Of a stretch of 21,756 nt of DNA, positions 20,967-21,756 are shown piece after piece. The stretch lies in assembly GCA_946629405.1 (NCBI GenBank), contig CAMOXW010000049.1, positions 1 through 21,756 on the forward strand, written 5' to 3'. The position numbers and the translations under genes are program-made. Source of the stretch: an uncultured Ruminococcus sp. Its GTDB lineage: Bacteria > Bacillota_A > Clostridia > Oscillospirales > Ruminococcaceae. Every line of letters begins with the position of its first letter. Position 1 is the stretch's first letter. The notes beneath the pieces are model-generated. The model was not told where the DNA came from and searched no databases. It saw nothing but the letters and a program-made list of their open reading frames with translations.

Positions 20967-21644
20967 TCAAAGTAATTCTGTCATTCTGAGTACGATCTCG
21001 GCAACTCTTTTAGCCGCGATCTTTTCAAATTCATCAAAGGACATTGCGCCCTCGTCATCAGCGTTGTCGGAGATGCAGCGGACACTTGCGAATGGTATGG
21101 AGTTCAGATAGCAGCAGTGACCAACGGCAGCGCTCTCCATATCAACTGCATACGGGGAGAAACGGCTCTGGATATCAGACTTGACCTCGCTGCTTGTGAT
21201 GAAAGCCTCACCGGAGACTATCCTGCCGCGGAAGCTGTTCACTGAGAACTCAGCACAGGATTTTTCAGCAGCTTCGATAAGCTTTTCGTCGGCTGGAAAA
21301 ACGCCGCAGTATGGGGGATAGTCCTTGAGGAAATGCGGGTCGAGATCGTGGGGAAGGACTTCTGTTGAGATAACGACGTCGCAGACCCTGACAGCGCTGT
21401 TCATACCGCCGGCTATACCTGCATTTATAACGCAGTCGGGCTTGAAATTATCAATAGCGATCTGAGCACAAAGCGCAGCGTTTACCTTAGCGATACCGCT
21501 GCAGGCGTTGACGATGGTCTTTCCTCGGTAGCTGCTGATATGGTAGTCGAATCCGGAAATATGCTTTATCTCAGCCTCTCCGAGAGTCCTTCTTATATCA
21601 ACAAGCTCTGAGGGCATAGCGCCGACAATAAAAATAGTATTCAT
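20967..21644 (-). CDS. mtnN: 5'-methylthioadenosine/S-adenosylhomocysteine nucleosidase
   Basis: 225 residues from ATG 21644, preceded by AGGAG with a good gap. The longer frame to 21671 would begin with MKDFFRSDN and lacks a Shine-Dalgarno site. The enzyme splits MTA and SAH into adenine and the ribose product, clearing by-products of methylation and polyamine synthesis. The PNP/UDP fold motifs are IVGAMPSEL (catalytic E13), INAGIAGG (75-80 region), VDMESAAVGH with E170 gripping the ribose, and SDNAD with the proton-donating D193. Length and motifs match the bacterial family. It is the first gene in a two-gene unit with a dockerin protein. That pairing is odd in function and probably shows only shared transcription. 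Confidence 0.93.
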   Translation of the reverse strand: MNTIFIVGAMPSELVDIRRTLGEAEIKHISGFDYHISSYRGKTIVNACSGIAKVNAALCAQIAIDNFKPDCVINAGIAGGMNSAVRVCDVVISTEVLPHDLDPHFLKDYPPYCGVFPADEKLIEAAEKSCAEFSVNSFRGRIVSGEAFITSSEVKSDIQSRFSPYAVDMESAAVGHCCYLNSIPFASVRCISDNADDEGAMSFDEFEKIAAKRVAEIVLRMTELL

Positions 21645-21689
21645 ATTATCACTCCTGAAAAAATCTTTCAATTTATTAATGTCTGCTCA

Positions 21690-21739
21690 ACAACTAAAAA
21701 TTGGCTTTATACAGCTTTTAAAAGCCAATTTTTAGTTGT
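21690..21739. terminator. 19-pair inverted repeat, probable bidirectional terminator
   Basis: ACAACTAAAAATTGGCTTT (21690-21708) is the exact reverse complement of 21721-21739, with a 12-base loop. The core TTGGCTTT/AAAGCCAA is flanked by A5 and T5, so on either strand a GC-containing hairpin is followed by a U-tract. It lies 46 bases upstream of the nucleosidase start and most likely ends transcription from genes beyond the window edge. The last 17 bases of the window show nothing further. Confidence 0.7.
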
Positions 21740-21756
21740 CAAAGTGCAAGAAAAAA

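Overview
The window looks like chromosomal DNA from a fibre-degrading, Gram-positive member of the Oscillospiraceae, most likely Ruminococcus. Three secreted proteins carry dockerin modules. One of these has the form found in cellulosomal Ruminococcus (a DANxD loop, then a GDGxTNxDALxIQKY loop). The others have the 'ASDASxxL..YA' form. Shine-Dalgarno sites are strong (AGGAGG type), promoters are SigA-like, and the genes are tightly packed. No rRNA, tRNA, CRISPR array, IS element or phage gene was seen. The genus call is inference from protein style, not from a search.

Layout. (1) 1-354: the 3' end of an unrecognised gene on the + strand. (2) 3787-380, minus: a large membrane TIR-domain protein with a C-terminal beta-propeller. 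A perfect TTGACA-17-TATAAT promoter drives it, and a strong intrinsic terminator lies between that promoter and the Shine-Dalgarno site. (3) 8927-3908, minus: response regulator, histidine kinase with almost no extracellular sensor, ABC ATPase and FtsX-type permease. This is the usual layout of a Bce-like cell-envelope stress module. (4) 12032-9053, minus: VTC-domain protein, four-helix DUF4956 membrane protein and a Cthe_2159-type carbohydrate-binding lipoprotein. (5) 12420-15644, plus, divergent from (4): a secreted dockerin protein with two Cthe_2159-type domains. (6) 15805-17268, plus: a DUF11-repeat protein without a signal peptide, and a two-helix membrane protein with a duplicated linker and a zinc ribbon. 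(7) 17394-19268, plus: trmB, a 71-residue basic protein and a secreted cohesin-like/dockerin protein. (8) 21644-19435, minus: MTA/SAH nucleosidase, a secreted dockerin protein and a flavin reductase-rubredoxin fusion.

The most interesting part is 9.0-15.6 kb. The two divergent transcription units share one operator design: TTTAAG direct repeats with an exact 11-bp period, ending exactly 10 bp before a TATAAT, with no recognisable -35. Both units encode Cthe_2159-type beta-helix carbohydrate-binding domains. One version would be lipid-anchored to the cell and the other docked to a scaffoldin. The VTC and DUF4956 genes form the core of the minus-strand unit. This suggests a co-regulated surface system linking a membrane-bound VTC-type enzyme to carbohydrate-binding surface proteins. 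The repeat matches what I recall of the streptococcal CiaR site (TTTAAG-N5-TTTAAG), so an OmpR-family regulator is likely. Whether it is the regulator encoded at 8927-8256 cannot be told from the sequence.

Start codons were chosen by Shine-Dalgarno position. Several differ from the longest open frame, and the reason is given in each entry.
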